NCBI GenBank assembly: GCA_021371795.1
Contig: JAJFVK010000004.1
Location: 62,001 to 126,000, forward strand
From: Planctomycetaceae bacterium
GTDB lineage: Bacteria > Planctomycetota > Phycisphaerae > Sedimentisphaerales > UBA12454
DNA: 64,000 bases
Direction: 5' to 3'
A program made the translations under genes and the position numbers. Of the stretch, positions 1-9,500 are shown one piece after another (the first letter of the stretch is position 1; every line of letters begins with the position of its first letter). The notes beneath the pieces were generated by a model. That model saw only the letters and a list, made by a program, of their open reading frames with translations. It was not told the origin of the DNA and searched no databases.

Positions 1-1
1 C

Positions 2-67
2 GACTGGAGCGTTGTCAGGATGCTTACTATTCTGCTTACCCTGCTGTGTTTCATAGTTTCTCTCTAA
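2..67 (+). CDS. possible 3' end of an upstream gene
   Basis: The second forward frame is open from the left edge to a TAA at 65-67. It encodes a short hydrophobic tail (Met-Leu-Thr-Ile-Leu-Leu-type composition) such as ends a membrane protein. Another forward frame is open to 135 but is less protein-like. With about 20 codons neither can be identified, so this is only a candidate. Confidence 0.2.
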   Translation, partial: DWSVVRMLTILLTLLCFIVSL

Positions 68-172
68 TGAAATTCGCGAGTTGTAAAGTATCCAATTTGC
101 AAACTACCAGAAACACAAATATTTTTCAACCTTGAATAATAAATATCTCTTTAACGTTTTCGATAAGATAGG

Positions 173-217
173 TATAATCCACCATTCGCGTATATTATTA
201 TTTTAATGGATTTGAGG
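173..217 (+). promoter_or_regulatory. promoter -10 and ribosome binding site of mltA
   Basis: TATAAT lies at 173-178 with a poor TTAACG -35 match 16 bases upstream (151-156). A GAGG at 214-217, six bases before ATG 224, decides the start of mltA over the upstream ATG at 206. Confidence 0.45.
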
Positions 218-223
218 TATATT

Positions 224-1414
224 ATGAAACGGACTTTACTGATTGTAGAACTAACACTTATAGCATTCTTTTCCGCAAGCTGCCACAAGGCAGTAAAAAT
301 TGAACCGGAAAGAGCTAAGCCGCAGTATGATAAGCCATTGCCGCCCGGCGAACTGGCTTTGCGGAAGATCACGAACCCTGCGGACATTCCAGATTTTACT
401 TTTGCCTGCTATGACCTGACAAATCTTGAAAAGGCAATCGATAAAAGTCTTAACTATTTAAAGAAACCGTCGGCACAGCAGTACTATCCTTACGGCGACA
501 TTCCGCGCGAACAGGCGATTGACAGTTTAAAAATGTTCAAGGATTTGATGAAGTCCGGCTTGAGAGGCGAAAAACTCAACACCGCGATTCGCGAGAAATT
601 TGATGTTTACATTTCCGTCGGCTGCGATGACAGAGGCACGGTATTATATACCGGTTATTACACGCCGATATTCGACGGCTCAATGACACGAACTGAAAAA
701 TTTCAGTATCCGCTTTACAAAATGCCAAAAGATCTTGTGAAAGGTAACAAGGGTGAAATCCTCGGCCGTAAAACAGAAGCGGGCGTTGTGCCGTATCCTC
801 CACGAGATGAAATTGAAAAATCAGGTATGCTAAAAGGTTCGGAGTTGATTTGGCTCGGCGACCCATTTGAAGTTTACATCGCGCACGTACAAGGCTCGGC
901 GAAAATTCGTTTGTCTAACGGCAAACTTACCGGCGTTGGCTATACCGCCAGCAACGGTCAGGAATATAAGAGTGTTTCCAAAGCGATGCTTGAAGCCGGC
1001 AAATTTAACGGCGAACACATGAGTTTGAAAGCGATGATTGAATATTTTAAACAGCATCCGGATGAAGTTGAAAGTTACACGAAGACGAATCCGCGTTTTG
1101 TATTTTTCCAGATTGAAAAAGGCGAACCGCGCGGCAGCATCAACGAAGAAGTAACGGCATATAGAACTATCGCTACGGACAAAACGATTTTCCCGCCGGG
1201 CTGCCTTGCTTTCCTTTCGACAGTATTACCTGTTGAAAAAGGCGGCGTGATTACTGACAGCCCATACGCAGGCTTCGCGCTCGACCAGGATACAGGCGGT
1301 GCAATTCGTGCTCCCGGCAGATGTGATGTCTATATGGGTCAGGGCGATAAAGCCGGCTCGCTTGCGGGCAGAACTTATCAGGAAGGTAAACTTTATTACC
1401 TGTTTGTAAAATAA
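224..1414 (+). CDS. mltA: membrane-bound lytic murein transglycosylase A
   Basis: Lytic transglycosylase of the MltA family, which cleaves peptidoglycan between MurNAc and GlcNAc and leaves 1,6-anhydro ends. From ATG 224 the product is 396 residues with a lipoprotein signal (basic start, hydrophobic run, Ser-Ala-Ser-Cys lipobox), so it should be membrane anchored in the periplasm. The MltA core contains the YTGYYTP segment. The C-terminal 3D domain shows the family Asp pattern in ALDQDTGGAIRAPGRCDVYMG. GAGG six bases upstream favours this ATG over the one at 206. The gene stands alone and is followed by two hairpins. Identification is firm; enzymatic specificity is family knowledge. Confidence 0.92.
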   Translation: MKRTLLIVELTLIAFFSASCHKAVKIEPERAKPQYDKPLPPGELALRKITNPADIPDFTFACYDLTNLEKAIDKSLNYLKKPSAQQYYPYGDIPREQAIDSLKMFKDLMKSGLRGEKLNTAIREKFDVYISVGCDDRGTVLYTGYYTPIFDGSMTRTEKFQYPLYKMPKDLVKGNKGEILGRKTEAGVVPYPPRDEIEKSGMLKGSELIWLGDPFEVYIAHVQGSAKIRLSNGKLTGVGYTASNGQEYKSVSKAMLEAGKFNGEHMSLKAMIEYFKQHPDEVESYTKTNPRFVFFQIEKGEPRGSINEEVTAYRTIATDKTIFPPGCLAFLSTVLPVEKGGVITDSPYAGFALDQDTGGAIRAPGRCDVYMGQGDKAGSLAGRTYQEGKLYYLFVK

Positions 1415-1423
1415 CCTACGTTT

Positions 1424-1469
1424 AACCCCGTCATCATTTTAATCCCCCCTGCGGGACTATGACGGGGTT
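1424..1469 (+). terminator. hairpin after mltA (TTAACCCC type)
   Basis: AACCCCGTCAT (1424-1434) pairs with ATGACGGGGTT (1459-1469), followed by a T-rich stretch. It resembles the TTAGC-headed hairpins found elsewhere in the window and may double as the mltA terminator. Confidence 0.6.
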
Positions 1470-1483
1470 TTATAATATAACAC

Positions 1484-1515
1484 AAAAAAGGCGAACGCGC
1501 GTGTTCGCCTTTTTT
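1484..1515 (+). terminator. rho-independent terminator
   Basis: AAAAAAGGCGAAC and GTTCGCCTTTTTT form a GC-rich stem flanked by A and T runs, so it can act on both strands. Confidence 0.85.
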
Positions 1516-1561
1516 TATGGAATGGTAAATGTGTTTTCTGAAATCTTAAATCCGAATCGTG

Positions 1562-1585
1562 TTTAGCCGCCTCCGGCACGGAGGC
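1562..1585. repeat. TTTAGC-headed palindromic repeat
   Basis: TTTAGCC is followed by GCCTCCG-gca-CGGAGGC, a perfect seven-base-pair stem. Relatives with different stems lie at 29867, 32096, 42451 and 48551 (inverted). Confidence 0.7.
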
Positions 1586-1607
1586 CTCTTAATTCAGTAA
1601 TTCCACA

Positions 1608-1644
1608 ATTTTGCATTTTGATATTTGATTTTTAATTTTATTTT
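1608..1644. repeat. A/T-rich TTTTGATATTTGATTTTT repeat
   Basis: The run CAATTTTGCATTTTGATATT and its continuation recur at 35925-35990 and, inverted, at 56755-56790. No coding potential. Confidence 0.6.
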
Positions 1645-2000
1645 ACGCTCTCCAGCAGCACGGATAATTTTTTACCATCACTTACAGATTCGATAACCTT
1701 TCCATCCGGCCCAATGTTGTGTTTATCTCACAAAACAAGGCGGCATACAACAATTAGCCCCCGCACCTGCCTGCACTCGCAGTCGAAGACAAGGGTGTGG
1801 CGGGGGATATAAAAACAGCAATTCCAATTCATTTGACCGATTGATAAATCCTCTGGCATTAATTCGATATACGCCAAATCAGCCTCGCTCTGCATTTTTG
1901 AAAATAAATAATTTTTTAATAGATCTGCAGGTGTAAGTTCCATACCTCTGGCATTCAACGTTTCAAATATTACAACCTCACGTTTACTATCTACTGACAA
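1638..2000 (-). pseudogene. relic of a DUF262 (GmrSD-like) protein
   Basis: The minus-strand frame contains FETLNARGMELTPADLLKNY, the hallmark stretch of DUF262 proteins, the GmrS/ParB-like NTPase half of type IV restriction systems. It lacks the N-terminal DUF262 region and any GmrD part. The frame then crosses a TTAGC-type repeat (about 1753-1806), meets a TGA at 1728-1730, and continues in the same frame with a plausible 27-codon C-terminus ending at 1638. I read this as a fragment of a former defence gene broken by truncation, a repeat insertion and a stop. The last part could come from another gene. The family call rests on one motif. Confidence 0.6.
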
Positions 2001-2589
2001 CTATTTTATCTGCCCTTTTTTTATTCTCAACAGGAAAATACTTCGTGTATCTTCTGTCCTTCGTGGTGAAAAAAACTTGTCTGCCGCAGGCGGATCTGCG
2101 TCTAAAAAATTTGTGTCGGTTCGTGGTTATTCGTGGTTAAAGTTTTGGAACAAAAATATCTCTGCGCCCTTCGCGATTCTGTGGTGAGAAAAAAATCAGC
2201 GTCATCAGCGTTTAAAACGGGTCTTGAATTGTAAAACCATTATTGTTGGTGTGTTAGCGATTTTGGAAAAAAAATGCGCAAGTGCCCTTTTCAACTTTTG
2301 CGTATTTTGTCGTTTTTGGTTGATTTTAATTCACTTTACTTACAATTCACTGCGAATTTGTTGAAAAAAGTATCATTTAGTAACCGTTTTTTCACGAACT
2401 TGCGCCGAACAATTTTAACGTGCGCGGAATTAAGCTAAATTCGCGCACAAAATCGAAAAATCAGCCATTTCTTTGGTTTTTAAGTGAAATTTCGAGCAAG
2501 TTTGATTTTTTGATATTGGTTTTTGAAATGAAAAACGTATCCACAATTTCAAAAAAACGCCGTAACCCTTTATTTTACGTTGTGAAATT
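2001..2589. other. gene-free region of degenerate repeats
   Basis: There is no convincing gene in these 590 bases. 2040-2220 is a run of degenerate repeats (CTTCGTGGTG, ATTCGTGGTTAAAG, ATCAGCGTCATCAGCG types) seen again near 9420, 32640, 43870 and 54220. 2240-2590 is A/T rich with GCGCAAGT at 2276-2283 and ACTTGCGC at 2398-2405. It shares TTTTCAACTTTT and AATTCACTGCG with the region upstream of the sigma factor at 44723. Confidence 0.6.
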
Positions 2590-3669
2590 TTAGACGGAAA
2601 ATAAGGACTTGTATTCGGTCTTTTCATTTACGATTTTCCAAACTCCCGAAGGTTTGCTGCGGTAAAGAAAATATGTAACTATCGCGAATCTGTCAAGCGT
2701 TTCGGCGTTGACTGTATGAGCAACCTCGCGTGTTTGCCCGATTAACTCTGTGATGGTATCTGTGTTTTCTATAATAAAATCGCCGAGGTCGGTTATATCA
2801 AAAACATCCATCACAAAAACAGCATACGTTTGTTTTTTAACTTTCGAATCCTGTGGTTTTACTTTAAATGATTTATCGATATGAATAATTTTTAATTTTT
2901 GTAAATCGCCTGTCCATCTATACGCCGGTTTTTTCAGCGTTATGAGTTTCTCAATTTTTTTCTTCAGCGCCGCTGCCTTTTCAAAAATTAATTCCTTTGC
3001 CGCGGTTTGCATTTGGTTTTGCAAATTATTTATAGCGATATCAGGTTCTGTGCCGGCAGCGAAAGCGTCCGCGATATTTTTTTTATATTCTTCGATGGTT
3101 ATTTTCCCGGCACATACTCCGCAGCAGACATCCATCTGCAAATAGGAACAGCTTTGCGGGTTATTTATAAATTCGTGTTTTCTGCAAAGCGCAAAAACAT
3201 CTTCGAGTGTTGTCTGAAAAGTCGCTGCTGATTTTTGCGAGGGAAACGGTCCTAATATTTTTTCGCCGGCCTTGAATGTCGGTTTGCGTGTTATATAAAA
3301 AAATGGAATCCTGTCATTTAAATTAACAACAAGAAACCATGGATACACCAGCGTAATATAATCTTTGTATTTCTCTGCGAATATTTTTCTGACGGTCGTG
3401 TAGTGATTGACTGCCAGTCTGAATTTGCAGGGAATAGCGGAATAATAAATTTTCGCGGTGATGCTTTTTAAATCAGCGCGTTTGGTGTTATCCTGCTGCT
3501 CGGCCAATTTGTTTTTAACGGTTCGCCTGATGTTTGCAGCGGTTAAAAGAGCGATTGGTGAATCTTGTGAATCTATAAAAAGAATAAGACCCGCCGATGT
3601 CGGCAGGTCTTTTATGTTATTTTCAACTGGAAAGCAATTTTCAAAAATTGTTTCTGGTTTGCAGTCCAT
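2590..3669 (-). CDS. UvrC-like protein without the nuclease half
   Basis: A 359-residue protein built like the N-terminal half of excinuclease subunit C. It has a GIY-YIG-type region at about 22-100, a Cys-containing segment CCGVCAGKITIEEY at about 182-195 that matches the UvrC region before the UVR motif, and a UVR-like helix pair (ELIFEKAAALKKKIE) at about 223-237. The C-terminal RNase-H-like nuclease and HhH domains of full UvrC (about 600 residues) are absent. The GIY and YIG motifs read GLI and ALL, so single-strand incision activity is doubtful. Its ATG overlaps the stop of the FabZ-like gene upstream (TAATG), indicating translational coupling. It may be a specialised repair protein or a binding-only paralogue. 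Confidence 0.7.
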   Translation of the reverse strand: MDCKPETIFENCFPVENNIKDLPTSAGLILFIDSQDSPIALLTAANIRRTVKNKLAEQQDNTKRADLKSITAKIYYSAIPCKFRLAVNHYTTVRKIFAEKYKDYITLVYPWFLVVNLNDRIPFFYITRKPTFKAGEKILGPFPSQKSAATFQTTLEDVFALCRKHEFINNPQSCSYLQMDVCCGVCAGKITIEEYKKNIADAFAAGTEPDIAINNLQNQMQTAAKELIFEKAAALKKKIEKLITLKKPAYRWTGDLQKLKIIHIDKSFKVKPQDSKVKKQTYAVFVMDVFDITDLGDFIIENTDTITELIGQTREVAHTVNAETLDRFAIVTYFLYRSKPSGVWKIVNEKTEYKSLFSV

Positions 3670-4142
3670 TACACATTCATACCGGAGATTACCGTATCAA
3701 AAACCATTTTGCCGTCAACAATGCCCTGAACGACAGCGGTGTATTTTCGGCTTTTGAATGTTGATATATAGCCAAGCAGATATAACCTGCTTCCCGGCCC
3801 GATTGGTCGTCTGAAGTTCGCAGATTCGATGCTTGAAAATCCGATGAAGCCTTTTAGTTCGTAAACTTTCTTAACAAAAACGCTCGAAAGCTGTGCCGCT
3901 GCTTCAATCATAATTACGCCCGGCATCAGTGGTCTGCCCGGAATATGGCCGCGAACCCAGAATTCTTTTTCTGTAACATCTTTGTAACCAAGAACGAGAA
4001 ATTTCTCTTTGTTGTACCAAATAATCCCGTCGAGATGCTGCATTTCATATCGCTGTGGATTAACTTCTTCGATGGCTGGTTTGTCAAAGACTATCTTGTT
4101 CAAATCTATTGTTGATAGATCAAAAAGTTGTACTGGCGGCAT
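3669..4142 (-). CDS. FabZ/FabA-like 3-hydroxyacyl-ACP dehydratase
   Basis: A 157-residue hotdog-fold protein. GHIPGRPLMPGVIMIEAAAQ carries the family active-site His and the following Glu helix of FabZ, which dehydrates 3-hydroxyacyl-ACP in fatty acid synthesis. The N-terminus before the hotdog core (LDGIIWYNKEKF) differs from housekeeping FabZ, so this could be a paralogue for lipid A, polyketide or other acyl chains. AAAGG sits five bases before ATG 4142. It overlaps the UvrC-like gene downstream by one base. Confidence 0.8.
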   Translation of the reverse strand: MPPVQLFDLSTIDLNKIVFDKPAIEEVNPQRYEMQHLDGIIWYNKEKFLVLGYKDVTEKEFWVRGHIPGRPLMPGVIMIEAAAQLSSVFVKKVYELKGFIGFSSIESANFRRPIGPGSRLYLLGYISTFKSRKYTAVVQGIVDGKMVFDTVISGMNV

Positions 4143-4322
4143 ATTTACCTTTCTTTTATATTATATATAATAATAAATGTACTAAAGCAATTCATAGCAA
4201 TGGATTCTTCAACTCAACAAGTCAACACGCCCCTGTCATCCTCTGAAGAAACAAGGATATGAGTGAAAGTCTTACCCGCACGGTGCAGAATTAATTTTGT
4301 TATGTGAATATACCTGTCGGTA

Positions 4323-4496
4323 TTATTCGACTACTCTCATTTCAAGAACCTTGTTCCTGACAGTTTGAGCGGCCTGTTTAATCGTCTGCATTTGTTTGCG
4401 AACTCTCGTGCCGGCTGCTTTATTTCCGCCTTCGGCCTTTTTGATGTCGCTGTCTGCTTCATCTACAAGTCTTTTGAGTTCTTCGTATTCCTGCAT
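4323..4496 (-). CDS. histone H1-like protein (Hc1 type)
   Basis: A 57-residue, Lys/Arg-rich helical protein. The stretch EGGNKAAGTRVRKQMQTIKQ matches the N-terminal domain of chlamydial Hc1 and its planctomycete relatives, which compact DNA. It lacks the long Lys/Ala-rich tail of full Hc1. GGAGG eight bases before ATG 4496 selects that start; the ATG at 4511 overlaps this GGAGG. It has its own leader between the FabZ-like gene and the flavodoxin gene. DNA binding is inferred from the family. Confidence 0.75.
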   Translation of the reverse strand: MQEYEELKRLVDEADSDIKKAEGGNKAAGTRVRKQMQTIKQAAQTVRNKVLEMRVVE

Positions 4497-4617
4497 AATC
4501 GTAGCCTCCATTCTAAATAATGGTTATTTCTATAAAACTTTATACGCAGATAAAACAATTGTCAAACCAAAATCCGCATTTTTACCGCAAAAAACCTATT
4601 ATTATAAAAGCTTTCGT

Positions 4618-5094
4618 CTATTTAAAGAGTTTTTTTGTCAATTCAGCGATTTTTTTACCTGCTTTAACACATTGTGATTCCACGCGTTGGTCCGGGCTGT
4701 TGATAGACACCGGCCCATAATGGTCGCCTAATGGTTCGCCGGGGACAACCATTCCGTGAATTAGCATTGCTTCGAGAATGCCGAGGATGGTGGTTTCATT
4801 TCCGCCGCCGATGTTGGCTGAACTTGCGAACGCCCCGCCGATTTTGCCGGCAAGTTGCCCATGTTTACTTACCGAATCAGTCAGAAGCTGCATTAACTGC
4901 GGTGCCATCTGGCCGTAATAAGTCGGTGAACCCATCACGATCGCGTTTGCAGCGGTCAAATCCTCAACTGAAGTCTTGTCCACAGATTTGCAGTCGGTTG
5001 GTAAACCATTGTCATTCATTGACTTGGCAATAATTTCCGCCATTTTTTTGGTATTGCCGCTTCTTGAATAATAAACAACAATTCCTTTTGCCAT
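4618..5094 (-). CDS. flavodoxin-family protein
   Basis: A 158-residue flavodoxin fold. The FMN phosphate loop YSRSGNTKKMA is at residues 9-19, a GSPTYYGQM loop near 55 and a GGGNETT loop near 98, as in WrbA and related NAD(P)H:quinone oxidoreductases. It probably binds FMN and transfers electrons in the cytosol; the substrate cannot be told from sequence. GGAGC lies seven bases before ATG 5094. It is shorter than WrbA (about 200 residues). Confidence 0.8.
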   Translation of the reverse strand: MAKGIVVYYSRSGNTKKMAEIIAKSMNDNGLPTDCKSVDKTSVEDLTAANAIVMGSPTYYGQMAPQLMQLLTDSVSKHGQLAGKIGGAFASSANIGGGNETTILGILEAMLIHGMVVPGEPLGDHYGPVSINSPDQRVESQCVKAGKKIAELTKKLFK

Positions 5095-5117
5095 ATTTTA
5101 GCTCCTTTAAGAATACC

Positions 5118-5145
5118 TTTGTCATTCCCGTGCAGGCGAGAATCC
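5118..5145. repeat. TCATTCCCG...CGAGAATCC repeat
   Basis: A GTCATTCCCG-head repeat of the kind common between genes in many bacteria. Related copies lie at 25901-25925 and 41217-41262. Confidence 0.5.
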
Positions 5146-5196
5146 ATTTTAAGATAATATACATATTTTGCACGAAATTTTCCTTTTTTAATGTTC

Positions 5197-5224
5197 TTGA
5201 CTGCAAATTTTCGATGATTATAAT
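5197..5224 (+). promoter_or_regulatory. sigma-70 type promoter of glnS
   Basis: TTGACT (5197-5202), a 16-base spacer and TATAAT (5219-5224), about 50 bases before ATG 5274. Confidence 0.65.
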
Positions 5225-5273
5225 CTTTTCTTGTTCGTAAGACTCTAAAAAACAAAGACTTAGGTATACAAAA

Positions 5274-6989
<1,716 letters not shown>

Positions 6990-6994
6990 TATTG

Positions 6995-7050
6995 TTAGCC
7001 CCCGTTGAAGTGTAACGGAAACCCTGCTAAGGGCACCTGTGTCGGGGGCG
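6995..7050. terminator. TTAGC-headed hairpin between convergent genes
   Basis: GCCCCCG (6998-7004) pairs with CGGGGGC (7043-7049) around a 38-base loop, followed by AAAAAA. It lies between glnS and the convergent pseudopilin-like gene and could terminate either. Confidence 0.55.
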
Positions 7051-7062
7051 TAAAAAACTAAT

Positions 7063-7815
7063 TTACTCCGGCTTCCAGCGAAGAGAATAATAATTTTCTT
7101 TATAAACAAATTCGACATGTCCGTCCGCAAACAAAATATTACAGCCTACATTGCCATGATTGCTGGTAGTATACAATTCTGGTCCTCCTGCAGGATTTGC
7201 TGCGGGTGTTGTCTCAAAGAGTAAGACGGTATCGTGTGGAATTTCAGACGTTTTTCTTCCCGCGACATTTATATTCAAGGCGTAACTTGTTTGCCCTTCA
7301 ACTTTACGAATTGATGGACAACGTAAATTTTCCGGCTTTACTTTATCTTTCAGTAAATCGCACCAGTTTCCAGCGGGTGGATATGTGTCGTTGTTTTCGG
7401 CTGTATAGGTCATCATCGCAAGACCTAAAGTCTTGAGATTTGTAGCACAAACCATTTTTGTTGCTACCTGTCTTGTGCGAACCAGTGCGGGCAGCAATAT
7501 CGCAAGCATCAGTGGCAGAATTATACTATAAGCCACAGGCACGACAATTCCCGTAATAGCGTAACCTTTGCCGCGAAGACGGCCATTGCTTTTAGAGATT
7601 TTCACAAGGCCGATGATTCCGCAGATAATCGCCGGCAGTGCTGTTACCATAAATGTAAATAATCCCATCAGCGAAAGCACAAACGACCATATCGCCAGCT
7701 TGCTTGTTTTGGCAATCTCCGGCGGCAAATCCGGTATTACCGGCAGCGGCTCTGAACAGGCTTTGCAAAATTTTTCGTCTTCCAGATTATCCAATCCACA
7801 TTTTGGGCAATACAT
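7063..7815 (-). CDS. zinc-ribbon, DUF4190, DGH-motif pseudopilin-like protein
   Basis: A 250-residue membrane protein. Residues 3-20 are a zinc ribbon (CPKCG...FCKAC). Two hydrophobic segments at about 40-110 look like DUF4190. The rest is the soluble head typical of planctomycete DUF1559-type pseudopilins, ending in NHGNVGCNILFADGHVEF. There is no classic prepilin FTLVELL leader, so the head is anchored by DUF4190 helices instead. AAGGAG nine bases upstream supports ATG 7815. Function unknown; a role with a type II secretion-like apparatus is inference. Confidence 0.7.
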   Translation of the reverse strand: MYCPKCGLDNLEDEKFCKACSEPLPVIPDLPPEIAKTSKLAIWSFVLSLMGLFTFMVTALPAIICGIIGLVKISKSNGRLRGKGYAITGIVVPVAYSIILPLMLAILLPALVRTRQVATKMVCATNLKTLGLAMMTYTAENNDTYPPAGNWCDLLKDKVKPENLRCPSIRKVEGQTSYALNINVAGRKTSEIPHDTVLLFETTPAANPAGGPELYTTSNHGNVGCNILFADGHVEFVYKENYYSLRWKPE

Positions 7816-7917
7816 TTTAGAGGTCTCCTTAAATCTGCACTGATTCTAATGATGGAGACTGGCGAAGTAAAGAATTAAGGATGTAGAAAATAGGAATTTT
7901 AATATTTTGTGATAATA

Positions 7918-7946
7918 TTCACATATATTTAATAAATATATGTGAA
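7918..7946. promoter_or_regulatory. 29-bp perfect palindrome in a divergent intergenic region
   Basis: TTCACATATATTTA and TAAATATATGTGAA are perfect 14-base arms around one central A. It lies between the divergent genes at 7815 and 8076, so an operator for a dimeric regulator is plausible. No regulator gene is adjacent. Confidence 0.5.
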
Positions 7947-8075
7947 ACATACCCGCGAAATAAAAATTTTAGGGAATTATATTTTTATATATTGAAATAT
8001 AAACAGCCTTATGGTAAGATTCTCGCTTGTTAAAAAAGACTTTACAATTACTGAAGTGAAGGAATATCAAAAACT

Positions 8076-9371
8076 ATGGAAATCAAGGGATTTAAAGCCT
8101 ATAGATTTAACTCCGAAGTTGTCGGCGATACCGGCAAATGTATCACGCCGCCTTATGATGTTATCAACGCGGCGCAGCAGAATAAACTTTATAAACAGAA
8201 TCCGTACAATATTGTCAGGGTAATACTCGGCAAGCAGGAAGCCGGCGACAATGACAAAAACAATCAGTACATTCGTGCTGGCAAACATATTAATGACTGG
8301 ATAGCCCACAAGGCTCTCAAGCAGGACGACAAAGAGACGATTTACGCCTACGTTCAGGAATTTGAAATCGGCGGTAAAAAAACCAAACGCAGCGGATTCA
8401 TCGCCCTGTCGAAGCTCGCACAATTCGGTTCTGGTGTTCAGCCGCACGAAAAAACTCTCGATGGCCCAAAGGCAGACAGACTGAAACTTACGCAGGCAAC
8501 AGCCGCGCAGTTCGAGCTTGTGTTTATGTTGTATGACGATGTCAAGCAGGTAGCTGACAAAATTATCGCAAAGGCTGCCAAGGGAAAAAGCCTGATAGAG
8601 TTTGTCGATGACGATGGCGTGAAGCATCAGATATTTGCAATTGATTCGCAGGATGAAGTTAAACAAATTGCGGATATGATGACGCAAAAAGAAGGGCTTA
8701 TCGCTGACGGCCATCACCGTTATGAAACCGCGCTGAATTATTACAATCTGACAAAAAATCCGAATGCTCAATGGCTGATGATTGCGTTTGTGAATATGCA
8801 CAACGAAGGACTTGTTGTTCTGCCGACGCATAGGCTTGTTGGAAATTTGAAAAATTATAACACTGATGAGTTGATAAAAAAATTGCAGGCTAATTTCAAA
8901 GTTACACAATTTGAATTTAAAGAAGCGAAAGAAAAAGCACAGGCTCTGATGCAGAAAAGAATGACCAGGGCATTTGAGCAGGGACAAAACGCTTTTGGAA
9001 TTTACGACGGCGAAGATTTCTATTATATAGTTTTGACCAACAAAGATGCGCTCAAGTCATTACAGATGAGCGATGCTTCAAAATCGCTTGATGTTGTTGT
9101 GCTGCACAAATTAATTCTCGAAGGCGTGCTCGGCATCGGCGATGAAGCGCTTGCCGGCGAATCGAATATTGAATACATCAAGGATATCGGCGAAGCTGTT
9201 GACGAAGCTATCGGTAAAGTTGACCAGAAACAAATGCAGGTTCTGTTCTTTATGAATCCTACGAAAGTCGAACAGGTACGTGCGGTCGCAGCGGAAAACG
9301 AAAAGATGCCGCAGAAGTCCACGTTCTTTTATCCGAAAATATTTTCAGGTTTAACAATAAATAAACTGTAA
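8076..9371 (+). CDS. DUF1015 family protein
   Basis: A 431-residue DUF1015 protein. Family marks are the N-terminal CITPPYDVI, GVQPHEKTLDGPKADRL near 127-143 and ADGHHRYETAL near 211. In many bacteria this family sits beside serine biosynthesis genes, and here it is followed by a SerC-like class V aminotransferase with a compatible orientation. The biochemical role is unresolved; a link to serine or phosphoserine metabolism is inferred from context only. GAAGGA lies about ten bases before ATG 8076. Confidence 0.85.
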   Translation: MEIKGFKAYRFNSEVVGDTGKCITPPYDVINAAQQNKLYKQNPYNIVRVILGKQEAGDNDKNNQYIRAGKHINDWIAHKALKQDDKETIYAYVQEFEIGGKKTKRSGFIALSKLAQFGSGVQPHEKTLDGPKADRLKLTQATAAQFELVFMLYDDVKQVADKIIAKAAKGKSLIEFVDDDGVKHQIFAIDSQDEVKQIADMMTQKEGLIADGHHRYETALNYYNLTKNPNAQWLMIAFVNMHNEGLVVLPTHRLVGNLKNYNTDELIKKLQANFKVTQFEFKEAKEKAQALMQKRMTRAFEQGQNAFGIYDGEDFYYIVLTNKDALKSLQMSDASKSLDVVVLHKLILEGVLGIGDEALAGESNIEYIKDIGEAVDEAIGKVDQKQMQVLFFMNPTKVEQVRAVAAENEKMPQKSTFFYPKIFSGLTINKL

Positions 9372-9373
9372 AC

Positions 9374-9478
9374 TTTAGCCACAGATGAACACTGATTTAT
9401 ATTTTTAAAATGTGTTTATTCGTGTTAATTCGTGGTTAAAGTAATTAAATAAATCCGTGAAATCAGTGGCTAAAAACA
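9374..9478. repeat. TTAGCCACAGATG...CAGTGGCTAA inverted repeat
   Basis: Starts TTAGCCACAGATGAACACTG and ends ATCAGTGGCTAA. The interior holds the TTCGTGGTTAAAG motif seen at 2120 and 32680. It separates DUF1015 from the aminotransferase gene. Confidence 0.6.
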
Positions 9479-9500
9479 ATTAATTTTTTGGAGGCAAACA

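Noticed and set aside
8067-8987. minus-strand 306-codon open frame
   Set aside because: It lies wholly opposite the DUF1015 gene, has no ribosome site and no recognisable domain; a shadow.
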